This document shows positions 25,351-38,415 of a DNA stretch of 64,000 nucleotides, one piece after another (the first letter of the stretch is position 1; the number at the start of each line of letters is the position of its first letter). Origin of the DNA: Nomia melanderi. Lineage: Eukaryota; Arthropoda; Insecta; Hymenoptera; Halictidae. A model generated the notes under the pieces. The model searched no databases and was not told the DNA's origin. It saw nothing but the letters and a program-made list of their open reading frames with translations. The DNA lies in contig NC_135002.1 in NCBI RefSeq assembly GCF_051020985.1, forward strand, positions 7,688,001 to 7,752,000, in the 5' to 3' direction. A program made the position numbers and the translations under genes.

Positions 25351-28300
25351 TCCGAAGGGGACGACGATGAAATTGAACGCTGAAAAAGGATCCGTGATCC
25401 TTGCTAATCTTGGAACACTTTGATGCTCTTACTCGGCCCTCGTTTGCGTCGGATACTTCCGGGAAAGAGAATCTTGATTCTCTTTTAATTTGTTTGAGTG
25501 AATTTGTGATGGGAGTTGTTTGAAACGTGGCTCTTTCCGTAAGTCTGGGATCGGAAATCTGGCAAATGGGATTTTGAAAGCGGCGGCAGTTCTTCTGTTA
25601 CGGTTCTTTTTGAAAGGTAATCGTTTCGAAGATTGTTAGATGTAATTTGCAAGCAGATTCATGGATTAATTTAATTTAGAATGGTGGCTGAACACGGTTA
25701 TCATACTGGCGTATATTAATGTCAGAGCTGAAACATTCATAACGAAATAAAAATTGATTTTCGATGGCAAAGGACGCATTATAATTAGTCCACTGATGTT
25801 TATCGAAATACGAGTCTTCACAGATGAATTCCCGAATCGGCAGAATTAGCTTAAACAAATTTTCCTCTTGAAGGATTCAATTTCATCGAAACTGCGCTAA
25901 TTTCTCAATTAAACGTTCATGAAGTCTCGGCTTCGACGCGTTTTGTATAATCAAACTATGAATCCGCGGATCCGTGCTCGATTTATACTCGTATAGAAAA
26001 TACCTAAAAAATTGTCGCGAAATTAACGAGCCACCTCTTGGAAAACTGAATATATTCCCCTGTCATCTATCGTTGGCCGTTGAAAGAATTTTAACGACAG
26101 AGAAACGAATTCAACGACAAAAGAACCGTCGCAGAGGAAAACGAGGAGGAAGTCGTCTTATCGCATTCCTTTCTATTTTTTTCCTTAAATTGTTAGCGAA
26201 CAACGATATTCCAGAGGCGATTCAATTATCCTCGAAGTTGAAGGTACTCGCGCACGGATCCGGTAATTGTTGTGGTCCACGTAGATGGCTTCGGCCGGCA
26301 ATATTCGTCGACGCTCGATATATCGGCACCAGATGTAATTGCATCGACGGTGCTTCTACATTTCAATTTCGTCAGGAGGCACCGGCTGAATTACCGGTAC
26401 ACGGCATTTCCTGTCGTTCCGCGGGAATTTCGTATCGGCGTGTTAATCGAGGGGATCGATCAATTAACGGAATCGTTTTCGCCCGTTTCGTAGCTTCTTT
26501 GCCATCGGTCGACCGACGGGGAACACTCGACGAACGCTTCTGATCTCGGTTATCCTTTCATCCTTGCGCGGAACGCGGATCGCGGCAACTAAACTACGGA
26601 TCTTCATGCAAACTCAAGTTTTTTTGGGATGTAGTCAGGAAAACAGAATTACGATAGAAAACGCTTTTTCCTAATAGACGTTATAAGTTCTGGACTTTGG
26701 ATACTGAAAGTTTTTTTCCTTTCGTGTGCATGCTGTGCAAATTTCCAAAATATATTTATAAAATTCGTTGAACTGTATTCGTTAAATTCAATTTAGTTAC
26801 TTTGTCGCTTCCTTCTTTCCATTTATTCATTAAACATTTTGATTTATCATGAAATCGTGGAAGTTTATTCTAGTTTATATTTTCAAATGAAGAAATACGA
26901 GACAGATACTTCGCCGGAAGGTTATATTAATTGAATCAATATTACATTATTTTTGTGTTTATTTTCAGTGAATCAATAGTTCAAATTATTTACGACTATA
27001 CTCTGATAAACTCCAATAGATTTAGACTAGTATTTATTGATGCCTCTATTTAATTAATAAAATGAATTCATTACTCGTGATTTCTACGAAACGGTATCCG
27101 AAAGACAGAATCGACACAAGTTAATTACCATAATTAAACTTCGATATCAACAGTAGATTCGAGAATTGCTCTATCAATTCTACTTTCATTAATTTCAGTT
27201 TGAACCGCGGTTTTCGTTCTCATGAAGTCGCGGCGAACGGGTAAATCGAAATTTTTGGTAGAGGGAACTTCGAGCATCAATTACGTGGGAGTAATTGAAA
27301 CGCGTGAACGACTGTAACGCGAAGTGGCGGCCGATAATCGCAGCAATTTGCCGACAATTGCGTCGTCGGCTAATGATAATAATAATAATGATATAGAATC
27401 AAGCGTAGGAGTTTCAGCCACGTCGTCAAATATTAGTGGCTGCGAGGGCGTTACATCAGACGTCGATTAAATATTGAACAGCGTTGTTACACGCAGACTA
27501 ATCCCTTTACCGGCCCGTTAAATTTGATTCATTCGGCGTCTCGTAAAATTTAACTTTCGATTAGACCGCCGGCCAACCGGTTTAATACGATTGCTGCTTC
27601 GTGAATTTAAACGACGATAAATTCGATCGGAAACCAGAAAAAACGGCTCGCGAAGTGCGCAGCGGCCAACGATCACCACATTTTTCGGTTTTCCTTCCAA
27701 TTTTCCCTTCTTTTTCCGTGAAAAAAAGCCCTCTAATGAATTTATTCATGGCGGACAGTGTCGTCGACAGCGGCGACGTTAAAAATCGAAATGTGTTTTT
27801 TTTCGGCCGCGCAGTTTTGCATAACTGTCCCTTAAATATTCGTCAACGGCGCGAGCGAGAAATTTGGTTCGAAGTCCACGCGGGAAAATATAAACATCGC
27901 CGTGCCACCGTATTTACGGTTATTCGCGCGATATCTTTGTTTATTAATAGATTACGCGAAAGGTCGGGGCATCTCGTTGTCTTCAAAACATACGCGAAAT
28001 GCACGGGATACGTAACAATTGCACGAATAAATTCCTAGGTTCCCGTGCAGAAGGGTTGCTAAGTGATTTAGGTTTCCGTTCATAATTGAAACATTTACTT
28101 TGCGAACAATAATAAACGCGAACGTACACTGGGAGTGCGGTAGTTGAATAAATCAACATTAGCCTGGAACGGCCGCCTAAATAAAACACAGAAGCGGGTA
28201 GACGTAAACTCGGCGACGGCGACGGCGATCATCAAGACCTATCACGGGCGTTCGAAAAATTATACGTTCGGCTTAATATCGGCCGCCATCTTGCGGACAA

Positions 28301-28575
28301 ATGGCCGCTCGGTCGAGCGGTAATCTCGTCGAGGATTTGCCCTCGTCCCGGCACAGCCATCTAGTTTCAAATAACACGACGCAGACTCGGGGACTTTCAT
28401 TTTTACCATTCACCCGCTCGAGATATTTCATTAAGGCTGAATAGAGAAATCTTGCGTAAGGCACGAAAGTTCGAACAACAAAAAGGCTCGGATTGGGACG
28501 AGCTTTGGTGTAACGGGACGTAGGGGGACACCCGAGACGGCGAAAGCTCTGCGAGGCTTTTTGCTAGTCCAGCCA

Positions 28576-28598
28576 ATTTGTCGGACTCGAATCCGACA
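28576..28598. repeat. Short perfect hairpin
   Basis: TTGTCGGA and its complement TCCGACAA flank the six-base loop CTCGAA. The stem is too short for a microRNA precursor. Confidence 0.4.
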
Positions 28599-29140
28599 AG
28601 TCGTCGCAAGAAAACGTTTGTCAAACGCTTGGATAACCCTACGAAAGGACTACCGTTTAGCCCTCTGAACGAATCTTGTCTTGGGATCGGTTATTTCGGG
28701 GGAAGAATGGACTTCTTAGAACTTCATTTTTCCAGTACTACCAGTATTATCCATGGAAAAAATATAACAAACTATCTTGATTACAGCAATAAACAATTTC
28801 AATTGTATTCTAATTAAAATCGCAGACAATTTGACAAGATTTCAATAGTTCAATCTGTAAATGTATTATTTAAACGAAGGACTTTCTTCGTTAACTAACC
28901 ACGCGATTAAATTCCCCGTGACACGACTCAAATAAGACGTTTCCTTTTTACATCCCCTATTTTCCAAAGCATTCCATACACATTCCCAACTCCTCCCTTA
29001 AAGACCCGTTTCCTCTTAATCGCGAAAAATCATTATCATCTATCATCATTACAGACGTCACAATCCAAACATCAATCTCACTTCCCTAATCCCCAAAATT
29101 TGTCCTAATCCAAATATTCCTGATCTCCAAACATCATCCC

Positions 29141-29188
29141 CAAAGTGGCCATTAGACAAAGTGGCCATTAGACAAAGAGGCCAGTGCA
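29141..29188. repeat. 16-bp tandem repeat, nearly three copies
   Basis: CAAAGTGGCCATTAGA occurs perfectly at 29141 and 29157. A third, altered copy (CAAAGAGGCCAGTGCAGA) follows at 29173. Confidence 0.8.
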
Positions 29189-29790
29189 GATAATTGAAAG
29201 GGTGCAACGAAACAGGCTGGGGGCGAGCGGGGGACGGCTGTCTTTGGCAGTCTGCGCGGGAAATGAAGTTTTGGATACGAAATAATTAATGCGGCTCTGC
29301 GAACGAGACGGACGTTACGCGTTACCACATTAGCTGACCCGGCGCGCAGCCCGTCCCCTCCGCCACTGCACCGCGAGGGCGCTCTCCTTCCATTTCACCT
29401 CCGCCGCCAGCTGAACCTTCTACTGCCGCTTCCGGCCATAACTCAAAATCCCTCAGGTGTGCTAACCGCGTATGCCGGCGGTCACGTTGGAATGTTAGGC
29501 CGCGAGCTTCCACCGTTATTAAGCCTCGTCCACGTTCGCAAGCGCCGCACGTGCGCCGCGACACACAGTTCTCCCTCCTCTGCCCTCCATCTCGCACACT
29601 CGCCACCCTTTGTAACCCAGCCCCGCACCCTTTGGTCCCTGGGAGCGGTATTGAAATTTTGCTGGTGAATTTCTACGCACCCCACGGTTCGTAACGACGA
29701 TAATAATGGACGTTTCGGTAACGGTTATACTTCGAAGCTGCTCGCTGATGTTTCTGGTACGGTGAAATTAGGAATTACAAATTTGGAATC

Positions 29791-30004
29791 TTAACACTAG
29801 ATTTCACGCCTATCGAATTTATAATTATATTATTATAAGTGTTACTTGATCAATCTTTTCGTCGATTTTGTTTGATGGAATTATAGACGAATAGGTATCC
29901 TGATAGTCTATTTTTAAAACGCTAATTATTAAGATCTAAACGAACGTCAATTTTTCTAGGAATAGAATAAATTGTACAATAGACGTCCGTGAAGCTAGTG
30001 GTAA
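29791..30004. mobile_element. Probable MITE with TTAACACTAG-type inverted ends
   Basis: The left end TTAACACTAGATTTCACG is mirrored by the right end, whose reverse complement is TTACCACTAGCTTCACGG. The 214-bp interior is AT-rich and non-coding. The left flank is TTAA and the right is a one-base variant, consistent with an old piggyBac-type insertion. Confidence 0.4.
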
Positions 30005-30951
30005 ATTTTGTTATACGTCGTTGGTTGTGCGTTAGTGGAAGGTCGAAGATTTTCTAGCGAATACTTATGTAGTAGAAAAATGGAATTGAATAGGGATTAT
30101 GTGAGTTTGGTTTGAGAATTAGCAGTTTTAAACTGGATTATATGGTATTGTCGACAGATCAATGTTAAAATTGCTGTTAATGGATGGAGAAGTTTGTTCA
30201 GACGTACGGAAAATATTAAGACGAGAAGTTTCAAAAGATTTTGTTACTTTTCGTATCGTTTTTCGTCCACTGAAGCTATTAATTCTTGAAAGCTATCGTC
30301 AATGAAACCTGAAACAATCATGGTCGAAACCTTTCGAAATTGATGAACAGTGAGGTAAAGTCTATTTGTTCAAAAAGAAGTTCTTCAGAAAGAAACTTAA
30401 TTCCCTATACATCTACCTCCTATAAGAAAATATAAAAGAACATTGACACTGAACCTTGTCAAATGACCAATTGTATTTGATTTAAAATTCTGCGTTTTCG
30501 TTTGTTCATTTAACATTACATCAATTCCTATATTACTCGATTAATCAATGTTTCAATTGTCGTCTTCCCTTGAGTTTCCGTTTCTAACAAAAATTCACCT
30601 TTATCTTGTAACTAGTTACTTGACTTCAGATCATATGAAAAATGAAAATCCAATGTCCACGCTCCATAAAATGGATACTTCGACGCGTATTCGACGATGT
30701 CGTGTTTATACGCGTGTTAAAGCGTCCTGTGGCCATGGTGTTCCCGCGTCAAGCGCCTCCGTTCATAGATCTTTCCAGTAATTATTACTTCGTAGCGGGT
30801 TTACCCGCGGCGGGGCCGCAAACGGCTGGCATTTGTCGTCGATCCATAATTGCCAATAAATCAGCCCATTTGCGACGATATGGTATATAGCAGCGGAACA
30901 GTGAACTATACCGGACTAACGGAACGGCATAAAGTTACAACGGAAACTTAC

Positions 30952-31018
30952 CACGATTAACCTCGTTTTCGAGCGCCATTGCTCGTTGCCCTTTCACCGT
31001 TTCCGCGAAATCAGGCAT
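30952..31018 (-). CDS. Candidate short start exon
   Basis: The ATG at 31018 opens MPDFAETVKGQRAMALENEV, then NR and one base, ending at CGTG|GTAAGT, a consensus donor. The composition is protein-like and the frame is open further upstream to a stop near 31070. It lies about 650 bp downstream of the candidate exon at 31674-31735 on the same strand. No family is recognised. Confidence 0.25.
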
Positions 31019-31673
31019 GTCGGGGACATTCGGTGAGTTATCGTTGCGTTTAAATACGCTCCGCCATTATACGACCGCCTATATTGTTTGCAACTGTTTG
31101 CGAATTGTTCACCTACACACACCGCGGGCTGATTCTCAGCTATTTTCGAAACGCTTTGCTCTAATCACTCACCGCGCGTGTTCATGAGACTATACAAGTT
31201 CCTAATGAATTAATTCAGTTTAATTCTCTGTTTAAATTTTCAGAAATAGTATTCTGTTTTCCATTCTAATCTGAATATTTCAGAGCACAACGATGAACAT
31301 CTGTGGACGTTCAATATTAAATTAACATATGAGTTGAATTAGTGAACTAAATCTAGCACCAGATTCCGACCCATTGTCGGTTAATTCGATAAGGATGAGG
31401 AACTTGATAAGCTCGGCGGTCACGACTCGTATTACGAACGCGCAGGTAACCATAGGTGTTCCGAAAAATCTGTATGAGTAAGATTAAGTAACTAGTCCAT
31501 TTCGCAGCTGTAAAACCCAGTAAAATTCATTACATTTCTCCAATAGTTCAATATCCAAGAGTAAGAATAGCGGGGACCGTTAGCAAATAGAACCGAAAGT
31601 CGCTGAATATCGCCAATAAGGGACAAAAAATGGAGAACACCAGCGAACAATCGTAAACGTCTCGAAAACTTAC

Positions 31674-31735
31674 AAGTTCACCCTGAGTCGCCGTTCGTGA
31701 AGAAGCTCTGTCTTCTCTCGTCTCCTAGACAAACA
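31674..31735 (-). CDS. Candidate 62-nt internal exon (coding or leader)
   Basis: On the minus strand a good acceptor (CATTTGTTTCAG) is followed by 62 nt and a consensus donor (ACTT|GTAAGT). One frame is open through it (CLSRRREKTELLHERRLRVN); the other two contain stops. It could equally be an untranslated leader exon. A second acceptor-like tract on the opposite strand overlaps (CTCTCGTCTCCTAG), so orientation is not certain. Confidence 0.3.
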
Positions 31736-32715
31736 CTGAAACAAATGAATTAATAAAAATTACATTGTCATATAATTTAATGCACTACTTCTTCCAATTA
31801 AACAACAAAATAAATATTCCAACGATCATAAAAACCACACTAAAAATACACAGCAAGCAATCAAATGGGAGAAAAACTAAAAAACGTCCATATTCCCATT
31901 GATTTCCTTCGTCATCTCCAAATAAAAAATATCAATTATAAAAACAAAAATACCAATTATCCACTTTTTCACTGTCAACAGATTGAAATCTCATTCCCGA
32001 TATAAAGAGAAGTTCAAATTCATCGTATAATCAAAGTATCCATCGATAACGCCGATCCTTTGCATCCGCGCGCGCCGATCAAATGATCGAATTCGCAATC
32101 CCGAGGAAGAAATGGAATCACGACAACGGTATCCCGCAGAATCGCTTCAATTTACTGTGGCCGGTCCGGCACGGGGTCTTGATTGACTATACCGAAGCGC
32201 GAGTTCGAATTACCAGTTACAACGGGTTACAATATATACCAACGGTAATGCTGTACCAAAATCGTGACCCATCGAAGGATGCAGGCAGCCCGCGCTCGCC
32301 TGGCTCGTCCATGTTCCATTCGGCTTCACGTGCAGCATCTCCCGCTCCTTCGTGCTTTGCCAAACAATGCATTAGCCGATCGATGGCGCGCGATATGTAT
32401 ATACGTGCAAACACAAGCCGGACCGTGGATTTTATGTATTTATAATGTATCCGAATACACGGGGAACGCGATAAAATGGACGCTTCGATGACGTTCGATG
32501 GAGTCATTCGTTTTGTGTTGATCAAACGTTCGAGATCATTGAAATGTGGAGGATTTCTAGATGGTCTTGCTAGAATTGGATTTTCCGAGATAGAGAGTTT
32601 TCTATTTTTGGATTTCGATCCTTGGGGTAACAGAGCTTTTTTGGGACACAGGAAGATGCACTAGGAAACTCAGCTGTTTTTAATATCGATATTGCGAGTT
32701 ATGGAAATCTAAAGA

Positions 32716-32875
32716 AATTCTATAGATAATCTTCAAACTATTAATTTAATCCTATATATAATGTTCAGTTTGCTAATTCAATTCCATAGATAATATTCAG
32801 ATTGCTGATATAATTCTATAGACAATCTGCAATTCGCTAATTTAATTCCATGGATAATCTTCCATTTGCCAATTT
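32716..32875. repeat. Five tandem copies of a 32-bp unit
   Basis: Units start at 32716, 32748, 32780, 32812 and 32844, each exactly 32 bp. The consensus is close to AATTCYATAGATAAT, then MTTCARWTTGCTAATTT. Copies differ at several positions but never in length. The array is non-coding. Confidence 0.85.
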
Positions 32876-34567
32876 CAATTGTATGAAGCTAACAATTCGA
32901 AAAATTAGTTTTATAAACCTACACATCGATTACTTCGTTAATCGAATGATAAGATGTCTAATCTTAAAAACCAAAACTGGAATTCATAAAAAAAAGAAGA
33001 GCAAAGGTTGTATCGCAATTTAAATCAACAGAAATTAATATAAAGTGACAAGGAATCGACTAAACGACGGGAACATTAAAAATCTCGATGGAACAGGAAC
33101 GTTAGCTTGTCGCCTTTGTACATCCAGAATGTCTAAGTTCCGTGTAAGATTAGGACGATCGTTTGTACCAACTTACAGGCATTCCGCGGAGCATCGTCAA
33201 AGAGACAGTGTCTGTACATGGCGCCTTAATGATCACAGGCTTGAAACCGAAATTCCACGACAACGGGGCGAATCACTTGTGCTATGCAAAGCTGAATCAA
33301 CTCCGTTGATGAGCAGCTGCCGGCGTTGTTTCCTACGAGCGCGGCCACGACACGCGAGCAGTTCATGTTTTCACAGGAAGTCGCGAGGCACCGGCAAACG
33401 TCGATCAATTAGCCGGCGAATTCAAAACGGCGTCGGGCACCCACCATCCAAATCATCTGATCATTAGAATTTCTACGAACGAACCCATTGAAATATTACT
33501 TAATCCGCTTTCGGCAACTCTCATTAATGCGAGGAAGCCTGCTAATTATAGCACCGCAATGTTTCGACCTTATACGAAGCGTTAGCGGGTGAACTTTGCC
33601 GGAAAAACGCACCAACGTTCTGAACGACGTACGTTTTCGGTAGGCTTGGTCGAGCAAACATCGAAATGGAAATTTTGGAGATACACTGTAAAACATAGGT
33701 TATTCAATATTCTTGAGTTACTTTCCGAAAACTAACAATATTTAAAATTACTAATGATTCCTGATAAGAATAAATACAAACTACTAACAATCACTACTAA
33801 CGATAAACAGAATACTCCAATTAAAACATCACAATCAAATCAAAAATATTTTTTAAACATCAATTCCCACAGCACAACTTTCCTCAGCCCGAACCATCGA
33901 GACCCCCTAGCCATCGGCAACCCTCGACCAAAGTTAGCTCAAAAACACCGCGAACTTCGTTGCATTTCCTGCAAGCTGAATTCAACAAGTCACTCGAAGC
34001 AGTGAGAACAGTTCTCTTCCGAACATTGCGATTGTTTCAGTCCCGGCGATAACCGCGTGGTAAATTTCCACGGTAAACCGGGGACGGGGTAAGTGTCTTC
34101 ATACTTATTAAGGGGAACGCGCAGCAACAATGTTTAATTCTCCTGAATCCGCGGGGCGAAAGAGGGCGAAGAATATAGTTGGCCGTTTCAAGTAACCCGG
34201 GGAACGGTGATTCACGGAGAAAGGGCTTGAAGCGTCGACGGAGAAAGGAGGAGACCGGACGCGCGGGAGAAAGGGGGTGGACGGGAATGAAAAAATCGCA
34301 CCCGAGCGCCGGTTGAAAAGTTTGCGTTTCATCCTTTTCAGGAAACCCCGCCGCTGGTCTTTCACCGGTTCCGCGAATCAATTCGAATCAAGCCCGGCGC
34401 AGCCAAGTTCTCACCCTTCCGACCCGCGAGAAGCACCAAGCGTCCCAGAATCCCGCCGCAAAGCAACCCCCGTGTTTCTAGCTAGCCCCTTTCATCGCGC
34501 CGACATTTATAAGTAGTCTACCGATGTTTATATAGAGACGTTATTCAGAAATGATTCATACCAAGCT

Positions 34568-34773
34568 GTAGATTATTTTATGGAGATCTAGATAATTGAT
34601 TTGGGAATGGTGCATCCGATGTGTAGAAATAGCTGCTTAATTTGAGTATGTTCGTAAAATGATTTCATTCGTAGATTACTTTATGGAAATATGGATAATC
34701 GATTTGTAAGTGGCGTATACGAGGTTTAGAAATAGCTGCTTAGTTAGAGGATGTTTGTGAAACGATTTTATTC
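34568..34773. repeat. Two tandem copies of a 103-bp unit
   Basis: Copies at 34568-34670 and 34671-34773 are both exactly 103 bp, starting GTAGATTA and sharing TAGAAATAGCTGCTTA and a GATTT(C/T)ATTC end. A fragment of a third copy (GAGATTACTT) follows. Confidence 0.85.
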
Positions 34774-35524
34774 GGAGATTACTTATCTTATTGTCGTAAA
34801 TTACTTTATAAAGATGAAATATCGTGAGATTTTTTTATAGGTTATGTTATATAGTTATCATATTTAATCCATATATAATCCACAACGTTGCAATAGATTT
34901 TATTCTCATTGAACGTTATTTGATCTCGCGTTTCGATATTCTGTACAATATTTCTTTCAATAATTCTTTCCATTGATTTCATAGCCACTGGATTATTCTC
35001 TGTTATATCCTATGGGTAGCGAGGATAATAAACAGCATGGGTGAACGTTTCCGTTTTGTCAAAGAATAATCATGAATCTGTACCACGGAAACATAACACA
35101 GTTATTTACACACCTCTCTTTTCATCGTCAGAGAATTTCTCTAAGTATACTCGCTAACCTTTAATTCCGTTTTAATGATCGATTCCATCCACTGGGGGGT
35201 TGCAAATGCAAATTCATCGTACTCAGCGTCGAACTGCACAGAAATAAAGAAAAAAACTATTTGCGGAACGCGCGTTAACAACTGTTCATCAGCTCGAGCT
35301 GTAAACAGTAAATACTCTTTGCGGGTTTAGCGGCGACGTTCGGAACCGTCAGAGTCAGAGGAAAAAATCAGGAGAGAACTCTTCTCGAAAAGTGTGTCTG
35401 CCTCGTCACGGGGAAAAATAAGAGGTTGATTTTAAACGTAACTTCGCGAGCCGGGTAATCGGCTGGCAAATCAAGCGGACGCGAGAGGGGCGAGTTTAAA
35501 GTCGTGCGGAATTAATTTCAATGG

Positions 35525-35528
<4 letters not shown>

Positions 35529-35590
<62 letters not shown>

Positions 35591-35602
35591 GCCTCTCTCT
35601 TT
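35529..35602. repeat. (CT)n microsatellite
   Basis: A pure CT run of about 27 units (35529-35582) is followed by interrupted CT to about 35602. On the minus strand it gives a spurious Arg-Glu repeat frame. As GA repeats it resembles binding sites for GAGA-type factors. Confidence 0.9.
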
Positions 35603-37019
35603 GCTATGCTCTTCTGGTCGAGTATGTCGGCAACTTTTAATAACTTTATCTTGGATACTGCTGCGAATCTAGCGCTTGTACTGCGGTTTCGGAAAAGCGC
35701 GGCCTCAGCTCGAAGAAATTTTATAATGTATTCGTTAATCACGCCTGGACCGCGAGCTCTCGGTATCCGTGGCGTATGCAAATCCCCAGAATAAAATAAG
35801 ACAAATAATCTATAACGGATTGAAACATTTTCATCTTTCTTTCGGTCAATGAATTCGTTAACACTTTCGATGTTGTTCATTGAATTCATCCTTCTACAAC
35901 AATTGAATTATATTATACTCTGTTTACATGATTTATCTAATCGTTGGAATGCAAGAAGGGTAAAACATTGATGAATATGTAACACAATTAATGTGAAGCT
36001 TAATGAAACTGCGAAGGGGAAGGGATAATATTCTAATAGACCGAGAGTATATTAAAGAACTTTACCAACTACAGACTCTCGGCTTTAATGTTCCACCAAA
36101 ACGTAACAAAAATTCAAGCTAATCTCGATAATTTCATTAAACAACGAACGCTGTTTATCTAGAATCCCTCTCCGAGCGTATTCAGTGTCCGGCGCGCAGT
36201 TCCGAAGTGGAACTCGAAAACAGGATCGATTTATCGGGACAAATCCGGACACTGGGGCCGCATGTACAAGCAGCAGCGGACCATACACATTTTTAGCCGG
36301 GGCATTCGGTGACCGGGGCCGAAACGAATGACCGGCTGGAACGTGAAAACGGTCACTGCATCGATCCCCCGGTGAAAAAGATCACAAACGATACGCAAAA
36401 AGTAGACAATCGTCCGAGGCTCGCAGGGGTGCAGCTTGACACGCTGTGGAAAGCTCGCGACGTGGATGTGCAGCGAAAAGAGACGGCGAAATAGAGGCGG
36501 GAACGGGGAGGGGGTGGCAAAGGGGAGAATACTGGCGGATGGCTGATGCGAATTGAATCATGGGGGCGTTTTAGCGTCTACGTGGACCGCATTCGAAATA
36601 TCAAAGCCCCAAACCCTATTCCAATACACGAGGATCGGGACGGTACACTCTACAGAAATAAGATTTACGCCGAAAAATGCGAGGGAACCTTTTAATTTAA
36701 TGCTGTTCCCCTTGAACGACACCCCGCGCAGTGTACTCACTTTATGGAATTAACCGTTCTTGAAGGAAGAATGAAATTCTGGGGACATTTATATCATCTT
36801 GCTTCTAATCCAATTAGGTTTACAAATGCAGGATTTTGGAGAATTTTATGGGGATTTTGTCAGTTGAATTCTGTGGATTGTTAAAGTAGCTAAACTTAAT
36901 TCAGTGCCTTCCTACAAATGTAATTGACTAATTAGTTGAACTTAATTCAACTAATTTTCCATGAAAATGGGAAATAGAGAATCCGAATTACTTGGCGCTT
37001 TTATTATAAATTTACCATT

Positions 37020-37165
37020 CAATAATCAATGTCATCTGCTTTACTCTTTAATAATCAATGTATTATTCGATAATTATCTACTTTGCACTGTTATAATCAA
37101 TATTATCACGATCAACACATCAACCAGCAATCAACATTACCTACTCTACATTTTTATAATCAATC
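37020..37165. repeat. Degenerate ATAATCAAT repeat
   Basis: AATAATCAATGT at 37020 and 37051 and ATAATCAATATT / ATAATCAATCAA further on recur at irregular spacing of about 30-60 bp. Confidence 0.4.
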
Positions 37166-37262
37166 AACAACGCAAACTACCCATGTGAAGTTCCATTCGC
37201 TAATTCACTTACCCCATCAAGTTACATCGCGTTTTTTATCCCCCAATCTACACGAGCACCCG

Positions 37263-37279
37263 CCCCCCCCCCCCCCCCC
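37263..37279. repeat. Poly-C run (17)
   Basis: Seventeen consecutive C on the plus strand are followed by a pyrimidine-rich region to about 37650. The run length is likely unreliable. Confidence 0.85.
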
Positions 37280-38415
37280 GTGGCGCGGGCCCGTTCGCCC
37301 AGCAATTCGCAAAAGCGAGGGGAAAACCGGAAAGGAAAAATGTTCGCCGGGACTGCATCGATTTTTAAATTCGTTCGCTCGCGTGCGGAAGGGAAAGGGA
37401 GAAGAAGACCTCTCCTTCAGAATTTGTCCGATTGAAAATTTATCCGATGCGCGCGGTATACCAAGCAGCCAACCAGCCAAGCCAGCCGGTTCCGTACCGT
37501 TCCCTCGTTCGCCATTTTTTTCACCGTCTATATTCCGCGCCTTCATCCAACCTTTTCCCTGTATCTTCCTCCTTTTCCCGTATTCCCAGCCCCGTCGCCC
37601 TTATTTTCCCTCCTTTTCCCTTCATTTCTTTTTTCTTCGCTACGGCATCGAGCGAAGGCGCGGCTCGTCAATAATTTATCGATCGTGAGAGCCGACAGCG
37701 GGAGAAATATTTTATTTCGCGTGTTGTTATAACTCGCTTCAGACCGTGAAGAATTCAGAAACGACGGCACTACTTGTCCCGCGACTGCACACTTGGATTC
37801 TGCGGGCTTTCTTCCGGCGGAGCAGAAGAGACAGGGGACGAAGAGGCAACGGGCACGCGGCTAATGGCGGCTGGAGGAAACCCGAGCGGAATGAGAGAGC
37901 GACGCGGTTTAAACGCGCTTTCGCGCAATCTTTATCAGATATCTTGTTAATTTCTAATAGACTGTGCGTTGGGATTCTTTTATTACTTCATTTAATTGTG
38001 ACACCACTGTGACTTTGTTAAATGGTGTGTATTACATTTTAAGATAGTGCTATTCTTTCATACGGTAGAAGGAAACTTCGACTTTCATCAAATTTCTACT
38101 ACACGGTGCTATCGTTTGGACTAAATTTTGTGATTAATAAGTTTTCAATTGCCCAATTTCTTCCACGACTTTACTCGTCATCCGTCCCAACTATTTGCAA
38201 TTAGAAAGGAGAACTATCAAAGAATTTTACTATCGTGAAAACAATGGTTTGCTTTTGAATGTGTAATTTCCACCAAAGAATACTCTAACATTATACAAAA
38301 ATTTAGTGAAAGTTAGTGACTTAACACTACTTAACGCTACCAACAGCCGCAACGACGAAAAATCCCACTTACCTAGATTATTTATTCGCAAATGTACCGC
38401 GCAAACGAAACTTAC

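Larger units (their letters stand above)
12481..30951. other. Gene-poor DNA with alternating CpG-rich and AT-rich blocks
   Basis: No coding exon can be supported. CpG-rich blocks lie at about 13270-13780, 14340-14760, 16370-16740, 17380-17960, 18490-18900, 19560-19960, 22010-22290, 23690-24330, 25000-25400, 26220-26600, 27210-28520 and 29200-29640. The frames of about 190-210 codons at 23602-24231 and 25974-26543 lie in such blocks and show no domain, splice or codon evidence. Confidence 0.5.

Noticed and set aside
25974..26543. 189-codon plus-strand open frame
   Set aside because: The composition is Arg-rich and irregular, no domain is visible, and another frame is also open over the same DNA.
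28576..28598. Possible microRNA hairpin
   Set aside because: An eight-base stem is far too short for a precursor.
35518..35889. Minus-strand frame with a long Arg-Glu repeat
   Set aside because: The repeat is the translated CT microsatellite, not a protein domain.
37083..37688. 201-codon plus-strand open frame
   Set aside because: It runs through an ATAATCAAT repeat, a poly-C run and a pyrimidine tract, so the frame reflects low complexity.
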